Counted from the first letter of the stretch, positions 8,497-17,570 are shown. The stretch: 43,776 nucleotides of DNA from an uncultured Clostridia bacterium (GCA_947164825.1 CAMUYE010000008.1:1-43776), one strand, 5' to 3'. The notes: generated by a model not told the origin, from the sequence alone. Made by a program: numbers and translations.

Positions 8497-9111
8497 ATGA
8501 GAGATCCCTACGAGGTGCTCGGCGTATCCCGATCCGCCTCCGACAGTGAGATCAAATCCGCCTACCGGGAACTGGCAAAAAAATATCATCCCGATAACTA
8601 TGTCAACAACCCGCTGGCAGACCTCGCTTCCGAGAAAATGAAGGAGATCAACGAGGCCTACGATACCATCACCAAGGCACGAAGCGGCCAAAGCAGCGGG
8701 AATTCCGGCAGCAGCCAGGGCGGCTATCAGAACAGCTATCAATCTTATCACGGCTACAGCGGCGGCAGCGGCGTTTACGCGCAGATCCGCTCCTATATCA
8801 ACGCCAACCAACTTGACGCTGCGGAATCCCTTCTGAATACCGCGCCCGATCGGGACGCCGAGTGGTACTACCTCAAAGGCGTCATAGCCTACCGCCGCGG
8901 CTGGCTTGACGAAGCCCGGCAGAACTACCAGACCGCCTGCGCCATGATGCCCGGCAATTACGAATACCAAACCGCGCTGCGTACCGTCCAGGGCGGCTAT
9001 TCTCCCTATCGGCAATCCAACTATCAAAGCAGTGATATGGACGCTGCCTGTGATATCTGCAACGCCCTGCTCTGCCTGAACTGTCTGCTCGGCAGCAGAC
9101 GGGGCTGTTGA
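8497..9111 (+). CDS. J-domain (DnaJ-like) protein with helical repeat and Cys-rich tail
   Basis: A 204-residue protein. Residues 1-62 form a J domain ([21 protein letters not shown]) with the essential HPD at 31-33. Next comes a flexible Gly/Ser/Gln/Tyr-rich linker (about 65-92), then a TPR-like helical region (about 93-165) with LDAAESLLN and [16 protein letters not shown]. The last 25 residues carry five cysteines, including [12 protein letters not shown]. It is not canonical DnaJ, since it lacks the zinc-finger repeats and C-terminal substrate domains. It probably recruits Hsp70 to a specific client; the adjacent DUF5685 protein is a candidate. GGAG precedes the ATG. Confidence 0.85.
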   Translation: MRDPYEVLGVSRSASDSEIKSAYRELAKKYHPDNYVNNPLADLASEKMKEINEAYDTITKARSGQSSGNSGSSQGGYQNSYQSYHGYSGGSGVYAQIRSYINANQLDAAESLLNTAPDRDAEWYYLKGVIAYRRGWLDEARQNYQTACAMMPGNYEYQTALRTVQGGYSPYRQSNYQSSDMDAACDICNALLCLNCLLGSRRGC

Positions 9112-9162
9112 TGCGGGATGCATCAGGAAAACTTGAACACTTGAACAAAGGAGCGACCCATT

Positions 9163-10041
9163 TTGATTAAGAGTATGACCGGTTACGGCCGGGCCGTCGG
9201 CGTCTTCGCGGACAAGCAGATCACCGTCGAGCTCCGATCCGTCAACAATCGGTATCTGGACTGCGGCGTCAAGCTGCCCCGGCTCTACACCTTCTGCGAG
9301 GAGGCGGTCAAACAGGCCGTCAAGCAGTCCGTCACCCGGGGCAAGGTGGACGTTTTCGTCACCGTGAACATGACCCAGAGCACCGACGTCTCCATCGTCC
9401 TGAACAAGCCTGTTCTGGAGGGCTACCTGGCAGCCATGAAGGCCATTGCCGACGGCTATCCGGTTCGGGACGATATCTCCGTCAGCACCCTTTCCCGGCT
9501 GCCCGACGTTTTCACCGTCGAGAAGACGGAGCAGGACGAGGACAGGCTGAAGGCGGAGCTGCTTGGCGTCGTGCAGGAAGCCCTGGACAATTACGACGTC
9601 ATGCGGCGCACGGAGGGCGAGGCCCTGGCCCGGGATCTTTCCGCCAAGGCCGATTTCATTCTGGAGAAAATCGCCTTTGTGGAACAGCGCTCTCCCCAGA
9701 CCGTGGCCGAATACCGGGAAAAGCTCCTGGCCAGGATGCGGGAGGTTCTGGATTCCGCCTCCGTGGACGAGGCCCGCATCCTCACCGAGGCTGCCATCTT
9801 CGCGGACAAGGTCGCCGTGGACGAGGAGACCGTACGGCTCCGCTCCCATCTGGATCAGCTTCGCACCATGCTTTCCGCGAAAGAGCCCATCGGCAGAAAG
9901 CTTGACTTCCTCATGCAGGAGATCAACCGGGAGACCAACACCATCGGATCGAAGTGCGCCGATCTGGAAATCGCCCGCACCGTCGTGGACGTAAAGGCAG
10001 AGCTGGAAAAGATCCGCGAACAGATCCAGAACATCGAATAG
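9163..10041 (+). CDS. yicC: YicC/YloC family endoribonuclease
   Basis: A 292-residue protein with the family start IKSMTGYGRA (residues 2-11), the NNRYLD motif near 29-34, and the C-terminal DUF1732 region with EINRETNTIGSKCAD and final VKAELEKIREQIQNIE. YicC of E. coli is an endoribonuclease that acts on small RNAs. The start is TTG with AAAGGAG upstream. It leads the operon that continues with remA and gmk, the same order as yloC-remA-gmk in Bacillus subtilis. Confidence 0.93.
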   Translation: MIKSMTGYGRAVGVFADKQITVELRSVNNRYLDCGVKLPRLYTFCEEAVKQAVKQSVTRGKVDVFVTVNMTQSTDVSIVLNKPVLEGYLAAMKAIADGYPVRDDISVSTLSRLPDVFTVEKTEQDEDRLKAELLGVVQEALDNYDVMRRTEGEALARDLSAKADFILEKIAFVEQRSPQTVAEYREKLLARMREVLDSASVDEARILTEAAIFADKVAVDEETVRLRSHLDQLRTMLSAKEPIGRKLDFLMQEINRETNTIGSKCADLEIARTVVDVKAELEKIREQIQNIE

Positions 10042-10050
10042 GGCGAAGCG

Positions 10051-10317
10051 ATGAAACTCATAAATATTGGATTTGGTAATCTTGTCTCTGCGCAGCGTTT
10101 GCTGTCCGTTATCAGCCCGGATTCCGCGCCGGTCAAGCGGCTGGTGCAGGAGGCCCGGGACCGGGGCATGCTCATCGACGCCAGCTTTGGCAGAAAAACC
10201 AGATCGGTCCTTGTGATGGATACGGATCACGTGATCCTATCCGCCCTGGAGCCGAAGACCGTCCGCGCACGTGCGGACGGAGGAGAAGAGGAGGAAGAAG
10301 ATGAAGAGGAAGGGTAG
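10051..10317 (+). CDS. remA: Extracellular matrix regulator RemA (DUF370)
   Basis: An 88-residue DNA-binding protein. It begins [20 protein letters not shown] and has the conserved [19 protein letters not shown] segment near residues 39-57. In B. subtilis RemA is an oligomeric activator of biofilm-matrix operons. The C-terminus is an acidic run encoded by a purine-rich stretch that also serves as the gmk ribosome site; the reading frames overlap by 17 bases. Position between yicC and gmk is the conserved one. Confidence 0.93.
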   Translation: MKLINIGFGNLVSAQRLLSVISPDSAPVKRLVQEARDRGMLIDASFGRKTRSVLVMDTDHVILSALEPKTVRARADGGEEEEEDEEEG

Positions 10318-10903
10318 ACTGATCGTAATTTCCGGCCCCTCCGGAGTCGGAAAGGGAACCGTCGTCAAGGCGCTGATGGACAGAGACCCCCGGGTGCGGC
10401 TTTCCGTATCCGCCACCACCCGCCCCATCCGTCCCACGGAAACCGACGGCATCCAATACCATTTCATTACCCATGAAGAATTTGAACGGATGATCGAAGC
10501 CGATCTGTTCCTGGAGCACGCCCAGTACGTGGGCAACCGCTACGGTACCCCGGAAAAAGCGGTGGACGAGATGCTGGAGCAGGGCTTCGACGTGATCCTG
10601 GAGATCGAGGTCCAGGGCGGCGTCCAGGTCATGCATCGCCGTCCCGACGCCATCACGATCTTTATTGCGGCGCCCTCCTTTGAGGAGCTGGCCCGCCGCC
10701 TGCGGGGCCGGGGCGATACCGACGAGGAAAAGGTTCAGATGCGGCTTCAGCAAGCCCGCATGGAGTATCTGATCGCGCCCCAGTATCAGTACATTGTCGT
10801 CAACGATCTGTTGGAAGACGCCGTGGACGACGTTCAATCCATCCTCCGCTCCGAGGAATTACAATCCGAACATCAGCAGCATCTTTTGAAGGAGGCGCTT
10901 TAA
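10301..10903 (+). CDS. gmk: Guanylate kinase
   Basis: A 200-residue enzyme converting GMP and ATP to GDP and ADP. The P-loop is GPSGVGKGT (about residues 11-19), followed by the GMP-binding segment [13 protein letters not shown] and [13 protein letters not shown], and the [11 protein letters not shown] motif. An in-frame ATG lies upstream at 10271, but the ATG at 10301 follows AGGAGGAAGAAG and gives the normal length. It overlaps remA and abuts rpoZ with no gap. Confidence 0.97.
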   Translation: MKRKGRLIVISGPSGVGKGTVVKALMDRDPRVRLSVSATTRPIRPTETDGIQYHFITHEEFERMIEADLFLEHAQYVGNRYGTPEKAVDEMLEQGFDVILEIEVQGGVQVMHRRPDAITIFIAAPSFEELARRLRGRGDTDEEKVQMRLQQARMEYLIAPQYQYIVVNDLLEDAVDDVQSILRSEELQSEHQQHLLKEAL

Positions 10904-11110
10904 ATGCTTTATCCCCCCATGAGTGAACTCTTGACCCACATCGACAGCCGCTATCTTCTGGTTAACGTCGTAGCGCGCAGAGCCCGTCAGATCGCCATCG
11001 AGGCCAAGGAATTCGGCGAGGAAACCACGGAGAAGCCCGTGACCCTGGCAATCCGGGAGGTTGCCGAAGGCAAGCTCGCTGCCGAGGTCAAGAAGGAATA
11101 CCTGCGGTGA
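10904..11110 (+). CDS. rpoZ: RNA polymerase omega subunit
   Basis: A 68-residue protein matching the short Firmicutes omega subunit: MLYPPMSELLTHIDSRYLLVNVVARRARQI has the conserved YxLV...ARRARQI core, followed by KPVTLAIREVAEGKL. It helps assemble the beta-prime subunit of RNA polymerase. AAGGAGG lies just inside the end of gmk. Position between gmk and priA is conserved, but the coaBC gene that normally follows rpoZ in this cluster is missing. Confidence 0.95.
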   Translation: MLYPPMSELLTHIDSRYLLVNVVARRARQIAIEAKEFGEETTEKPVTLAIREVAEGKLAAEVKKEYLR

Positions 11111-11141
11111 ACCCGGCGCCGACCGCGGAGCTAAGGCCACG

Positions 11142-13595
11142 ATGATTGCCAAAATCGCCGTAGACGGCCTGGTCTACGCCATCGACAAACCCTACAGCTA
11201 CGAACTTCCGGAAGAGCTGAGCGCTGCAAAGCCCGGCTGCCGGGTAAGCGTTCCCTTCGGATCCGGCAACCGGCTCCGGGAAGGGATGATCCTCGCTCTG
11301 GAGGCGGGCACAGATCCCTCGCTGAAAGCGATTCAGTCGCTGATGGATCCCGAGCCGGTGCTTTCCGAGCGGATGCTGCGGATCGCCGCCTTCGTGCGCG
11401 AGCGCTATTTCTGCAGCTTCTACGACGCCATCCGGGCCATGCTTCCGGCGGGGCTCTGGCTGAAGAGCCGGGAGGTATTCGCCCTTGCAAAGCTCCCGGA
11501 CAACTGGGAATCACGCCTGCGTGACGAACCCCTGACCGCAAAGCTGGTCAGTCTGCTGCGGGACGCCGGCGGCCGCATGACGGACGACGCCGTCTATCGG
11601 CAGTGCGGCAGCGGGCCGGAGATAAGCGAAGCCCTGCGCCGCCTGCGGGATCGGGGCTGGCTCCGGGCCGACACCGAGCTGCGACACAAAAACAGCGATA
11701 AGACCGAGCTGATCCTGGAGCTCACCGCCGAACCCGAACAGATCGCCGAGCATCTGCGGGCCCGGGGAAAGGCCGCTCCCATGCAGCGCGCCGTGATGGA
11801 GCTGCTTTCCACCGTCGGCGTGATCTCCCAGAAAGAGCTGCAGTATTTTACCGGCGCCTCTCTGCAGACGGTCCGTTCTCTGGAGCGGGCAGGTCTGCTG
11901 CGGATCACGGCCCAGGAGCTTCTACGCCGCGCCAAAATTGCGCCCTATGAGGGCGATACGCGCTTTGCGCTGACGCCTGCCCAGAAGGACGTCTTCGATG
12001 GGCTTTCTGCCAAGCTGAACTCTTACGATCCGGGCTCCGCGCTTCTTTACGGCGTTACCGGCTCGGGAAAGACTGCGATCTATATCAATCTGATCCGGAG
12101 CTGCCTGGCCCAGGGCCGGTCGGCCCTGCTTCTGGTTCCGGAAATCGCCTTGACGCCCCAGCTTCTGAGCCTGTTTTCCGCCTGTTTCGGCAAGGAGATC
12201 GCCGTGCTCCACAGCGGGCTTCGGGTCGGAGAACGCTACGACGAGTATAAGCGCATCGATCGGGGCGAAGCCCGGGTCGTGGTCGGCACCCGCTCCGCGG
12301 TTTTCGCGCCGCTGGGGGAGCTGGGCCTGATCGTCGTGGACGAGGAGCAGGAACATACCTATAAATCGGAAAACAGCCCCCGCTATCATGCGCGGGAGGT
12401 CGCCCTGTACCGCGGAAACCGGGAAAAGGCCCTGGTCGTGCTGGGTTCCGCCACTCCAAGCGTGGAGACCATGTACCGCGCCCGGAACGGCGTTCACAGT
12501 CTGTTCCGTCTGCCTGCCCGCTACAACGGAAGGGAACTTCCAAGCGCGGAGCTGGTGGACATGAAGCAGGAGTTGATCGCCGGCAATCCCACCGCCGTCA
12601 GCGGACGGCTGCTGGAAGCGATCCGGGACCGGATCGCACGGAAGGAAAAGTCGATCCTTCTTCTGAATCGCCGGGGCAGCAACCGCCTGGTTCTTTGCGT
12701 GGAATGCGGCTACGTTCCAAGCTGTCCCCGCTGCAGCGTCAATCTGACCTATCACATGGCCAACGAGCGGCTCATGTGTCACTACTGCGGCCACTCCCAG
12801 CCGGTGTTTGCTTCCTGCCCGGAATGCGGCGGCACGTTAAAACGGGTGGGGATCGGCACGCAGCAGCTTGAATACGACCTGGGGAAGCTGCTTCCCGAGG
12901 CAAAGCTTCTTCGTATGGACGCCGATACCATCACGCCGACGAATCCCCACGAGGCGGTGCTCAGCCGCTTTGCCCAGGAGGACGTCTCCGTGCTCATCGG
13001 CACCCAGATGGTCGCCAAGGGACTGAATTTCCCCGACGTGACCTTAGTCGGCGTCGTGGATGCGGACGCCTCTTTGTACGTGGACAACTACCGCTCCGCC
13101 GAGACGACCTTTTCCCTGATCACCCAGGTCGTGGGGCGTTCGGGACGGGGCGAGAAGACCGGCACCGCCATGATCCAGACCTTCACGCCCCGCAACGCCG
13201 TCCTGCGCCAGGCAGCCGCCCAGGATTACGACAGCTTCTATGAGACGGAGCTGCCATTGCGTCGGCTGCGGAATTGCCCGCCCTTCTGCGATCAGATCCA
13301 GATCGGCTTCATCGGCTTTCCGGAGCGCCACGTGGAGGACTGCGCGAAGCGATTTGCCCAGGCGCTCTGGCAGCGGCTGACGCAGACGCGGCTTCGCACC
13401 GACGTGACGGATCTGCTGGGGCCCGCCCCCGCGGCCATCGCAAAAATCAACAACCGCTACCGCTACCGTCTTACGCTGCTGTGCGCGAACTCCAAGCCGC
13501 TTCGGCAGGAGCTGGCCGCGCTGATCAAGAGCTTCTCGAAGGAAAAGGAAAATCGGGAAGTCAGCCTGTATGTGGACGTAAACGGATACGAATAA
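11142..13595 (+). CDS. priA: Primosomal protein N' (replication restart helicase PriA)
   Basis: An 817-residue helicase. The N-terminal 3'-DNA-binding domain is followed by a winged-helix region, then the helicase core with Walker A GVTGSGKT near residue 307, Walker B VVDEEQEHTYKSENSPRYHARE, and GSATPS. Paired CxxC zinc sites (CVECGYVPSCPRC and CHYCGH...CPECGG) lie within the C-terminal half, and TQMVAKGLNFPDVTLVGVVDAD is motif V. PriA reloads the replisome at stalled forks. The ATG at 11142 gives the family N-terminus; the frame extends upstream through rpoZ but that part is not conserved. Its ribosome site is weak. Confidence 0.96.
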   Translation: MIAKIAVDGLVYAIDKPYSYELPEELSAAKPGCRVSVPFGSGNRLREGMILALEAGTDPSLKAIQSLMDPEPVLSERMLRIAAFVRERYFCSFYDAIRAMLPAGLWLKSREVFALAKLPDNWESRLRDEPLTAKLVSLLRDAGGRMTDDAVYRQCGSGPEISEALRRLRDRGWLRADTELRHKNSDKTELILELTAEPEQIAEHLRARGKAAPMQRAVMELLSTVGVISQKELQYFTGASLQTVRSLERAGLLRITAQELLRRAKIAPYEGDTRFALTPAQKDVFDGLSAKLNSYDPGSALLYGVTGSGKTAIYINLIRSCLAQGRSALLLVPEIALTPQLLSLFSACFGKEIAVLHSGLRVGERYDEYKRIDRGEARVVVGTRSAVFAPLGELGLIVVDEEQEHTYKSENSPRYHAREVALYRGNREKALVVLGSATPSVETMYRARNGVHSLFRLPARYNGRELPSAELVDMKQELIAGNPTAVSGRLLEAIRDRIARKEKSILLLNRRGSNRLVLCVECGYVPSCPRCSVNLTYHMANERLMCHYCGHSQPVFASCPECGGTLKRVGIGTQQLEYDLGKLLPEAKLLRMDADTITPTNPHEAVLSRFAQEDVSVLIGTQMVAKGLNFPDVTLVGVVDADASLYVDNYRSAETTFSLITQVVGRSGRGEKTGTAMIQTFTPRNAVLRQAAAQDYDSFYETELPLRRLRNCPPFCDQIQIGFIGFPERHVEDCAKRFAQALWQRLTQTRLRTDVTDLLGPAPAAIAKINNRYRYRLTLLCANSKPLRQELAALIKSFSKEKENREVSLYVDVNGYE

Positions 13596-13606
13596 TCCCG
13601 TTTTTG

Positions 13607-13627
13607 TTGTTAGTTCTGAGTTGTTAG
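13607..13627 (+). repeat. Heptanucleotide tandem repeat, 3 units (priA-def gap)
   Basis: TTGTTAG, TTCTGAG and TTGTTAG lie head to tail, beginning 11 bases after the priA stop codon. The last unit runs into the def ribosome site. It belongs to the same class of 7-bp degenerate repeats seen at 15059, 21277, 33094 and 40393. Confidence 0.5.
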
Positions 13628-13637
13628 GAGAACCAAT

Positions 13638-14135
13638 ATGGCATTGAGAAAGATATTGACAGACGGAAATCCGACACTGAATAAGATGTGCAGACCCGTG
13701 ACCTCTTTTGACGACCGGCTTGCCACCCTCATCGACGATATGAAGGAAACCGTAGTCCAGGCCAACGGCGTCGGTCTTGCGGCGCCCCAGGTGGGCGTGC
13801 TGCGCCGCGTCGTCGTGGTGGACCTGGGAGACGAGATCGTGGAGCTGGTCAACCCCCGCATTCTGGAGGAGTCCGGTGAACAGGACGGCCTGGAGGGCTG
13901 CCTGAGCGTTCCCGGCCGCTTTGGCATGGTAAAACGGCCCAATCTGGTGAAGATCGAAGCCCAGGACCGGCACGGAGACTGGTACGAATATGAGGGCGAA
14001 GAGCTGATCGCCCGCTGCTTCTGCCACGAGCTGGAGCATCTGGACGGACACCTCTACACCGAAAAAGCCTATCGGATGCTCACCGAGGAGGAATACGAGG
14101 CGCTCATGAAACAAAACCGGGAGGAAGACGAATGA
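13638..14135 (+). CDS. def: Peptide deformylase
   Basis: A 165-residue metalloenzyme that removes the formyl group from nascent N-terminal Met. All three signature motifs are present: GVGLAAPQVG (motif 1), EGCLSVPG with the metal-binding cysteine (motif 2), and HELEH (H130, E131, H134; motif 3). The ATG has AGGAG nine bases upstream. It overlaps fmt by 4 bases; the two enzymes act at opposite ends of the formyl-Met cycle, and the def-fmt pair is widely conserved. Confidence 0.97.
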   Translation: MALRKILTDGNPTLNKMCRPVTSFDDRLATLIDDMKETVVQANGVGLAAPQVGVLRRVVVVDLGDEIVELVNPRILEESGEQDGLEGCLSVPGRFGMVKRPNLVKIEAQDRHGDWYEYEGEELIARCFCHELEHLDGHLYTEKAYRMLTEEEYEALMKQNREEDE

Positions 14136-15073
14136 AGCTTGTCTTCATGGGAACTCCGGCCTTTGCCGCGACCTGCCTTGCCGCCGTCCTGGAGACGGAG
14201 CATGAGATCGTCGGCGTCTACACCAAGCCCGACACCCCCAAGAATCGGGGCATGAAGCTGATCCCTTCCGAGGTCAAGCTCCTGGCCCAGGCGCACGGCC
14301 TGCCGGTCTTTCAGCCCGCCTCCTTCCGGGACGACGCCGTGGTGGAGGAGCTTCGGAGCCTTACGCCGGATCTGATCATCGCCGTGGCCTACGGAAAGCT
14401 CCTGCCCCAGCGGGTCCTGGACATCCCGCCTCTGGGCTGCATCAATATCCACGGCTCCGTCCTGCCTGCGCTGCGGGGCTCCGCTCCGGTTCAGTGGGCC
14501 GTCCTGAACGATCTGCCGGAGACCGGCGTCACCGCCATGTATCTCAATGCCGGCATGGACGAGGGCGATATCATCGAGATCCGGAAAACGCCCATCGGGG
14601 AGAACGAGACCGCGGGCGAGTTGATGGATCGTCTCGCCCTTCTCGGCGCGGCGCTGCTGAAAGACACCCTGGCCGCTATCGCCAAAGGAACTGCGGCCAG
14701 GACGCCCCAGGATCCCGCCCAGGCCAGCTACGCCCCCATGCTGACAAAAGAGCTTTCCCCCGTGAACTGGAATCGTCCCGCCCGGGCAATTCTGGCCCAG
14801 ATCCGGGGATTGACCCCCTGGCCCGGGGCGACGGCGGTGCTGGGCGGCACGGAGTTCAAGCTCTGGGAGGCTCGCCCCTGGCCCGCGGAGTCCGCCGCGG
14901 AACCGGGAACAAAGACTGCCCCCGGCACGCCGCTGGCCCTGAACAAAAAAGGCCTGGTCGTGGCCTGCGGAGACGGCGCGATCCAGATCACCCGCCTCCA
15001 GGCCCCCGGCGGCAAGGCCATGCCCGCCGCCGACTACTTCCGGGGACACCCGATCCAAATGAATAATGAATAA
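14132..15073 (+). CDS. fmt: Methionyl-tRNA formyltransferase
   Basis: A 313-residue enzyme that formylates initiator Met-tRNA using 10-formyl-THF. The N-terminal domain begins MKLVFMGTPAFAA and includes the INIHGSVLPALRGSAPVQWAVLN segment with catalytic Asn and His, and GVTAMYLNAGMDEGDI. The C-terminal domain ends with LQAPGGKAMPAADYFRGHPI. The last four residues, MNNE, and the stop are encoded by a 7-bp tandem repeat that starts at 15059, so the native C-terminus has been replaced or extended by the repeat. Confidence 0.96.
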   Translation: MKLVFMGTPAFAATCLAAVLETEHEIVGVYTKPDTPKNRGMKLIPSEVKLLAQAHGLPVFQPASFRDDAVVEELRSLTPDLIIAVAYGKLLPQRVLDIPPLGCINIHGSVLPALRGSAPVQWAVLNDLPETGVTAMYLNAGMDEGDIIEIRKTPIGENETAGELMDRLALLGAALLKDTLAAIAKGTAARTPQDPAQASYAPMLTKELSPVNWNRPARAILAQIRGLTPWPGATAVLGGTEFKLWEARPWPAESAAEPGTKTAPGTPLALNKKGLVVACGDGAIQITRLQAPGGKAMPAADYFRGHPIQMNNE

Positions 15074-15141
15074 TGAATAATGAATAATTGAGGTGTCGCT
15101 TCGCGACGGTTTGAAATCGTAGGGGCGGCCACTGGCCGCCC
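15059..15141 (+). repeat. Composite intergenic element: heptamer array plus two hairpins (fmt-rsmB gap)
   Basis: Four perfect copies of ATGAATA run from 15059 to 15086 and include the fmt stop codon. Then come a small hairpin GTCGC-TTC-GCGAC at 15095-15107 and a GTAG-prefixed hairpin at 15119-15141: GTAG, stem GGGCGGCC, loop ACT, stem GGCCGCCC. There is no T-run, so it is not a typical terminator. It is one of the family described in the findings. Confidence 0.75.
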
Positions 15142-15176
15142 GCACAACGCAAACGCTTCCGAAAAAAGGAGGGCCT

Positions 15177-16475
15177 ATGTCCGCACGCGATACGGCCTTA
15201 TCTGTATTAATCGACTGCCGAAAAAACGGCGCATGGATGGACGCTGCGCTGAAACAACATCTCTCCCGGGACCGTTTGGACCGCCGGGACGCCGCTCTGG
15301 CCACCCGGCTCTGCGCCGCCGTGCTGCAAAACCGGATGCTGTTGGATGCATGGATCAGCCGCTATCTGAAAGGAAAGCTGTCGGCGCTCCAGCCGGTTGT
15401 TCTGGACGTTCTGCGCCTGGCAGTCTGTCAGCTCCGCTTTTTTGACAAGCTTCCCCCGAATGCCGTAGTGAACGAGGCGGTGGAGCAGGCCAAGCGCCTG
15501 GCCAATCCCCGGGCTGCGGCTCTGGTGAACGCCCTGCTTCGGGCCATGCTGCGGGATCCTGCCAAGCTGACGCTTCCCACTGAGCTTTCCCTCCGTTACA
15601 GCCATCCCGACGCTCTGGTGGAGCTGCTGCGGGAAAACGTAGGCGAGGAGAAGCTGGAGGCGCTGCTGGCGAGCCACAATGAGGCCCCTCCCGCCAATAT
15701 TCAGACCAATCTGCTGAAGAACGATACCCCGACCCTCCGCGACTCCCTGGAAGCCGAGGGTCTGCACGCGGAAGCCCATCCCTGGCTGCCGGACTGCCTG
15801 CTGCTGAGCGGCGGTGGGATCGAGCAGTCCGCGGCTTTCCGCGAAGGCGCCTTTTACGTCCAGGATGCAGCTGCGCGGCTTGCGGTGCTTGCTCTGAGTC
15901 CGGAGCCGGGAGAGCGCGTGCTGGATTGCTGCGCCGCTCCCGGCGGCAAGAGCTTTGCCGCTGCCGTTACCATGCAAAACAGGGGAGAGCTGATCTCCTG
16001 CGATATCCATCCCCATAAGACGAAGCTGATCGAAGCCGGTGCGGAACGGCTTGGAATCAGCCTGATCCACGCCCTGCAAAAGGACGCATCCACCCCCGAT
16101 CCCGCATGGGCGGGATCCTTTGACCGGATCATTGCCGACGTTCCCTGTTCCGGCCTGGGCGTCATCCGAAAAAAGCCGGACATCCGCTATAAGGAGCTTG
16201 CCCCCACAGAGCGGCTTCCCCAGGTCCAGCGCCGCATTCTGGAAGCGCAGGCGACCCATCTGAAACCCGGCGGGACCCTGGTTTACAGCACCTGCACCGT
16301 GCTCCGCCGGGAAAACGAAGCCGTTGTGGAAAGCTTTCTGGCGGATCACCCGGAATTTTACCTGGAACCTTTTGCCGTTCCCGGCGTCGGAACAGTGGAA
16401 ACCGGCATGAAGACCCTGCTGCCCTGCGATGAGGGAACGGACGGATTTTTTATCGCGCGCTTGAGAAAGAAATGA
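15177..16475 (+). CDS. rsmB: 16S rRNA (cytosine-967-C5) methyltransferase
   Basis: A 432-residue protein with an N-terminal NusB-like RNA-binding domain (about 1-140, including the LPPNAVVNEAVEQAKR motif) and a C-terminal SAM-dependent methyltransferase domain. The latter shows CCAAPGGKSFAA for SAM binding, DVPCSGLGVIRKKPDIRY with a conserved-type Cys, and YSTCTV with the other cysteine. It modifies 16S rRNA C967. GGAGGGC precedes the ATG. Its stop overlaps the rlmN start by 4 bases. Confidence 0.96.
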   Translation: MSARDTALSVLIDCRKNGAWMDAALKQHLSRDRLDRRDAALATRLCAAVLQNRMLLDAWISRYLKGKLSALQPVVLDVLRLAVCQLRFFDKLPPNAVVNEAVEQAKRLANPRAAALVNALLRAMLRDPAKLTLPTELSLRYSHPDALVELLRENVGEEKLEALLASHNEAPPANIQTNLLKNDTPTLRDSLEAEGLHAEAHPWLPDCLLLSGGGIEQSAAFREGAFYVQDAAARLAVLALSPEPGERVLDCCAAPGGKSFAAAVTMQNRGELISCDIHPHKTKLIEAGAERLGISLIHALQKDASTPDPAWAGSFDRIIADVPCSGLGVIRKKPDIRYKELAPTERLPQVQRRILEAQATHLKPGGTLVYSTCTVLRRENEAVVESFLADHPEFYLEPFAVPGVGTVETGMKTLLPCDEGTDGFFIARLRKK

Positions 16476-17506
16476 AACAAGAAATCAAATCGTTGACCCT
16501 GTCAGAACTGAAAACCGCGCTGGAAGAGATGAAACAGCCCGCTTTCCGGTCCAAACAGGTCTATACCTGGCTTCACCGGGGCGTGCGCTCCTTCGACGAG
16601 ATGACGGATCTTCCGAAGGCGCTGCGGGAAGTGCTGGCGGAGCGCTATTTGCTCACCGTCCCGGAAGTCGTCCGCTGCCAGGTTTCCGCGCTTGACGGGA
16701 CGGTCAAGTACCTCTGGCGGCTCAGCGACGGAAACTGTGTGGAGACGGTACTGATGAAGTACCACCACGGCAACACCGTCTGCATTTCCTCCGAGGTGGG
16801 CTGCCCCATGGGCTGCGCCTTCTGTGCGTCCACCATCGGCGGGCTGGTTCGCAGGCTCTCCGCCGGAGAGATGCTGGACGAGGTGCTCTTCACCGAGCTG
16901 GATTCCGGAGAACCGATCTCCAACATCGTCCTGATGGGCATCGGAGAACCCCTGGACAATTACGACAACGTATGCCGTTTTCTGGAGCTGGTCAACAGCG
17001 GGGAAGGCATGAATGTGGGCATGCGGCATATCAGCCTTTCCACCTGCGGGATCGTCCCGAAGATTCTGGAGCTGGCCGAAAGCAGGCTGCAGCTCACCCT
17101 CTCCGTGAGCCTTCACGCCCCGGACGACGAGACCCGCAGCAGGATCATGCCCGTCAACCGCCGCTGGCCCGTGGATGAGCTTCTGGCCGCCTGCCGGGAA
17201 TATTACGCGAAAACCAACCGCCGCATTTCCTTTGAATACGCCATGATCCGGGACGTGAACGACAGTCCGGAGACCGCGCGTCTGCTGCTGAAAAAACTGA
17301 AAGGCCTGCCCGCCCACGTGAATCTGATCCCCCTGAACAACGTGGAGGAAAGCCCGCTCAAACCCAGCGAACGCGGAACGGTTCTCCGTTTTCAAAAGAT
17401 CCTGGAGGATCAGGGCGTCGCCTGCACGATCCGCCGCACCCTGGGCGGCGACATCGACGCCTCCTGCGGCCAGTTACGAAGAAAATACCAAAAACAGACG
17501 CCGTAG
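16472..17506 (+). CDS. rlmN: 23S rRNA (adenine-2503-C2) methyltransferase (radical SAM)
   Basis: A 344-residue radical-SAM enzyme. The 4Fe-4S ligands are C111, C115 and C118 in a C-x3-C-x2-C arrangement (CPMGCAFC). The methyl-carrying cysteine is expected at C332 in DASCGQL. GIGEPLDNYDNV and SLHAPDDETRSRIMP are typical RlmN segments. It also methylates A37 of some tRNAs in other species. It overlaps rsmB by 4 bases. Its TAG stop is the TAG of a degenerate GTAG hairpin. Confidence 0.97.
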   Translation: MKQEIKSLTLSELKTALEEMKQPAFRSKQVYTWLHRGVRSFDEMTDLPKALREVLAERYLLTVPEVVRCQVSALDGTVKYLWRLSDGNCVETVLMKYHHGNTVCISSEVGCPMGCAFCASTIGGLVRRLSAGEMLDEVLFTELDSGEPISNIVLMGIGEPLDNYDNVCRFLELVNSGEGMNVGMRHISLSTCGIVPKILELAESRLQLTLSVSLHAPDDETRSRIMPVNRRWPVDELLAACREYYAKTNRRISFEYAMIRDVNDSPETARLLLKKLKGLPAHVNLIPLNNVEESPLKPSERGTVLRFQKILEDQGVACTIRRTLGGDIDASCGQLRRKYQKQTP

Positions 17507-17525
17507 GGCCGCTCACAGAGCCCCC
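17503..17525 (+). repeat. Degenerate GTAG hairpin at the rlmN stop codon
   Basis: GTAG at 17503-17506 contains the rlmN stop codon. It is followed by GGCCGCTC, a 3-base loop ACA, and GAGCCCCC. Six of eight stem positions pair, with two adjacent C-C mismatches. The layout matches the intact copies at 15119, 21291, 33131 and 36692. Confidence 0.5.
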
Positions 17526-17570
17526 CGCTGATTTCCACGCGCAAATACGCATGAGAAAGGAGCCCTGCCA

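Noticed and set aside
8200..10230. 676-codon open frame antisense to the J-domain and yicC genes
   Set aside because: Spans several confident plus-strand genes and their gaps, with no domain features.
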